Shown in pieces: positions 62,705 through 64,000 of a stretch of 64,000 nt of DNA. The stretch spans positions 1,922,001-1,986,000 of the forward strand of contig NZ_CP016543.2 in assembly GCF_001687665.2 (NCBI RefSeq), read 5' to 3'. The translations under genes and the position numbers were made by a program. Origin of the DNA: Planococcus donghaensis (GTDB lineage Bacteria; Bacillota; Bacilli; Bacillales_A; Planococcaceae). Positions within the stretch are counted from its first letter, which is position 1; each line of letters begins with the position of its first letter. The notes beneath the pieces are model-generated. The model saw nothing but the letters and a program-made list of their open reading frames with translations, was not told the DNA's origin and made no database searches.

Positions 62705-63433
62705 CTAAGGTAATGTTAAGCTTTGCCCTGGGCTAATGCTATTTGATCCTAAACCATTGGCTTGTTTAATTTTTTCTACAGCCGCAGCTGCTCCTGCTGC
62801 CCCGTAATTATTAACAGCGATTCGATATAATGTTTCTCCAGGTTGCACCACATAAGTTTTGCCTGAAGCACTTGGCACTTCTTCTTTTTTATCAGCTTCT
62901 TCTTTTGCTTTTGCATCGGCTTCCGCTTTTGCTTTTGCATCCGCTTCTTTTTTAGCTTGAGCATCGGCTTCCGCTTTCGCATCTGCTTCTTCTTTTGCTT
63001 TTGCATCCGCTTTTGCTTGTTCATCGGATTTCTCTTTTTCAGCTTTTGCTTCAGCATCTGCTTTTGCTTTTTCAGCTTTTGCTTCAGCATCTGCTTTTGC
63101 TTTTTCCGCTTCTGCCTTTTCTTTTTCTTCTTTTTCGGCAGCAGCAATGGCAGCACTAGAAGGCTGGGAATTCATTTCGAAACTCACTTCATTTTCTGTA
63201 GGTTTGGCTGTCAATGAATCGTCGGGTTCAAAAAAGAAAGCTACATAAATCAACAAAGAAACTGGTATTAATATAAAGATAAAAAATAACGCAGGCATCA
63301 AAAGACTTTTGCTTTTTTTAGCTTTAGGCTTTTGGGCTTGTCTTTGAGCTGCTCTAGACAACGCTGATTTATCGTCTACTGAAATTTCTTGCCGATTCTT
63401 CTCAATCGACTCATGATAACTATGATTCCCCAT
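62705..63433 (-). CDS. ypbE: LysM-domain membrane protein YpbE
   Basis: 242 aa. Cytoplasmic N-terminus (about 1-45), one membrane helix (about 46-69), a long Ala/Lys/Glu/Asp-rich coiled region (about 95-185) and a C-terminal LysM domain (TYVVQPGETLYRIAVNNYG). Predicted cell-wall-binding protein. The coiled region includes a perfect 33-bp tandem duplication (63041-63073, 63074-63106). Matches B. subtilis YpbE in architecture and place. ATG start. Confidence 0.88.
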   Translation of the reverse strand: MGNHSYHESIEKNRQEISVDDKSALSRAAQRQAQKPKAKKSKSLLMPALFFIFILIPVSLLIYVAFFFEPDDSLTAKPTENEVSFEMNSQPSSAAIAAAEKEEKEKAEAEKAKADAEAKAEKAKADAEAKAEKEKSDEQAKADAKAKEEADAKAEADAQAKKEADAKAKAEADAKAKEEADKKEEVPSASGKTYVVQPGETLYRIAVNNYGAAGAAAAVEKIKQANGLGSNSISPGQSLTLP

Positions 63434-63512
63434 ACATGACTACCCCTATCTGTACTAATATATCTATTATGACGAAAAAAGGCTCATTTGTAAATGACAG
63501 TTAATGAAATCC

Positions 63513-64000
63513 TTATATAGGTAATATTACACTTAAACGATCTTGCCAATCAAGCGGTATTGCCTTTTTTTCAGAATAAGAATACGCCTCAAACACACTA
63601 TAATCAATTCCATCATTCACACAACAATTGTCAGGCTTGGTTATAAGTTCCTGATCAAATGAACCGATAATATAACGACGCAAACAACCGTCTCGTGAAA
63701 TCAACTCACGAATTTTCGATGCTTGCTGCCATTTACCTTTTCTTAGCAGTTCTATTTGATTTGTGACACCCTCTAGTGGTAACTTCGTCATCCAGTAAGC
63801 GATGACACGAAACGCTGTTTCTCTTACAATTCCTTGATCGATTAAATGTGTTGCTGATGGTCCATTATTAAATACTGCTTCTATTTCATGTTGGGTGGGT
63901 AAATCATCCATCACTAAACTTTCAAGCAAGGCTTCATCTCCTCGGGCATAAAGAAGCGTGGCTAAAGCAGGAAGACCATCTCTTCCCGCTCTTCCCACTT
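63513..64000 (-). CDS. recS: RecQ-family helicase RecS, C-terminal part (cut by window end)
   Basis: Only about the last 162 codons are inside the window; the frame runs past 64000. Begins within motif VI (GRAGRDGLPALATLLY), followed by the short zinc-binding region with Cys in GCLRRYIIGSF and NCCVNDG, and a brief tail without an HRDC domain. This short form and its place next to ypbE match B. subtilis RecS (YpbC). Role: DNA unwinding in recombination. Confidence 0.87.
   Translation of the reverse strand, partial: VGRAGRDGLPALATLLYARGDEALLESLVMDDLPTQHEIEAVFNNGPSATHLIDQGIVRETAFRVIAYWMTKLPLEGVTNQIELLRKGKWQQASKIRELISRDGCLRRYIIGSFDQELITKPDNCCVNDGIDYSVFEAYSYSEKKAIPLDWQDRLSVILPI

Noticed and set aside
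62776..63156. Very Lys-rich 126-aa leftward frame
   Set aside because: Alternative frame of the ypbE Ala/Lys/Glu coiled region; low-complexity artefact.
1..64000. Insertion sequence, prophage or defence island
   Set aside because: No transposase, integrase, phage structural or toxin-antitoxin gene is seen; gene order is core chromosomal throughout.
1..64000. tRNA or rRNA genes
   Set aside because: No cloverleaf with GTTCRA arm or rRNA signature was noticed in the intergenic regions; the only RNA gene recognised is rnpB.

Overview
The window is a gene-dense stretch of a low-GC Gram-positive chromosome. Its gene order follows the Bacillus subtilis chromosome from the ypb/ypd genes (right end) through cmk-rpsA-der-gpsA-hbs, folE-mtrB-hepS-menG-hepT-ndk, aroC-aroB-aroH-tyrA-aroA, ypiA-ypiB-ypiF-qcrABC, dapB-mgsA-bshA-cca-birA-panCD, dinG-ypmAB-aspB-asnS-dnaD-nth-ypoC, ponA-recU and mrfAB-gpsB-rnpB to ypsC-ypvA. 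The sporulation genes that B. subtilis keeps inside these blocks (spoIVA, ypjB, ypeB-sleB) are missing. Protein sequences and gene order therefore suggest a non-sporulating Bacillales member, most likely Planococcaceae (Planococcus/Planomicrobium type). The genus is inference.

Left to right: a truncated CBS/HlyC-type membrane protein; a mercaptopyruvate sulfurtransferase and the two-headed dynamin DynA; an SDR dehydrogenase; a repeat-bearing gap; M32 carboxypeptidase; the Fe-S helicase YpvA and a THUMP methyltransferase; a second gap with the same repeat family; RNase P RNA with its own promoter and terminator; gpsB, mrfB, mrfA and yppE. Only recU-ponA, the YitT-family gene and the truncated first gene read rightward. 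The rest reads leftward in compact operons for DNA replication and repair (dnaD, nth, dinG), Asp/Asn metabolism, pantothenate, biotin control, tRNA maturation, bacillithiol, lysine, the menaquinol-cytochrome c reductase, aromatic amino acids, heptaprenyl/menaquinone synthesis, folate, HU, glycerolipid precursors, ribosome assembly and isoprenoids.

Many longest-ORF starts are not the best starts. RBS position and family length move the start inward for ypvA, dnaD, aroA, ndk (TTG), fni, qcrA, hbs, yphE, yphF, menG, hepS, ypiB, ypjD, ypjC and ypjA. One gene, ypmA (56 aa), is shorter than typical ORF cut-offs.

The most interesting non-coding signals are two. First, the roughly 185-nt leader of panCD starts at an extended -10 promoter. 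It carries two short hairpins sharing the same loop sequence and then an intrinsic terminator whose 5' arm can instead pair with an upstream antiterminator strand. This is a complete candidate transcriptional switch, possibly a member of the pan RNA motif. Second, the folE-hbs gap holds a tandem GC-rich element of 124-nt period. In its two full copies the outer stem differs at four of seven base pairs and every change is compensated, so pairing appears to be under selection. A second structured repeat family lies at 6391-6516 and 11515-11625.
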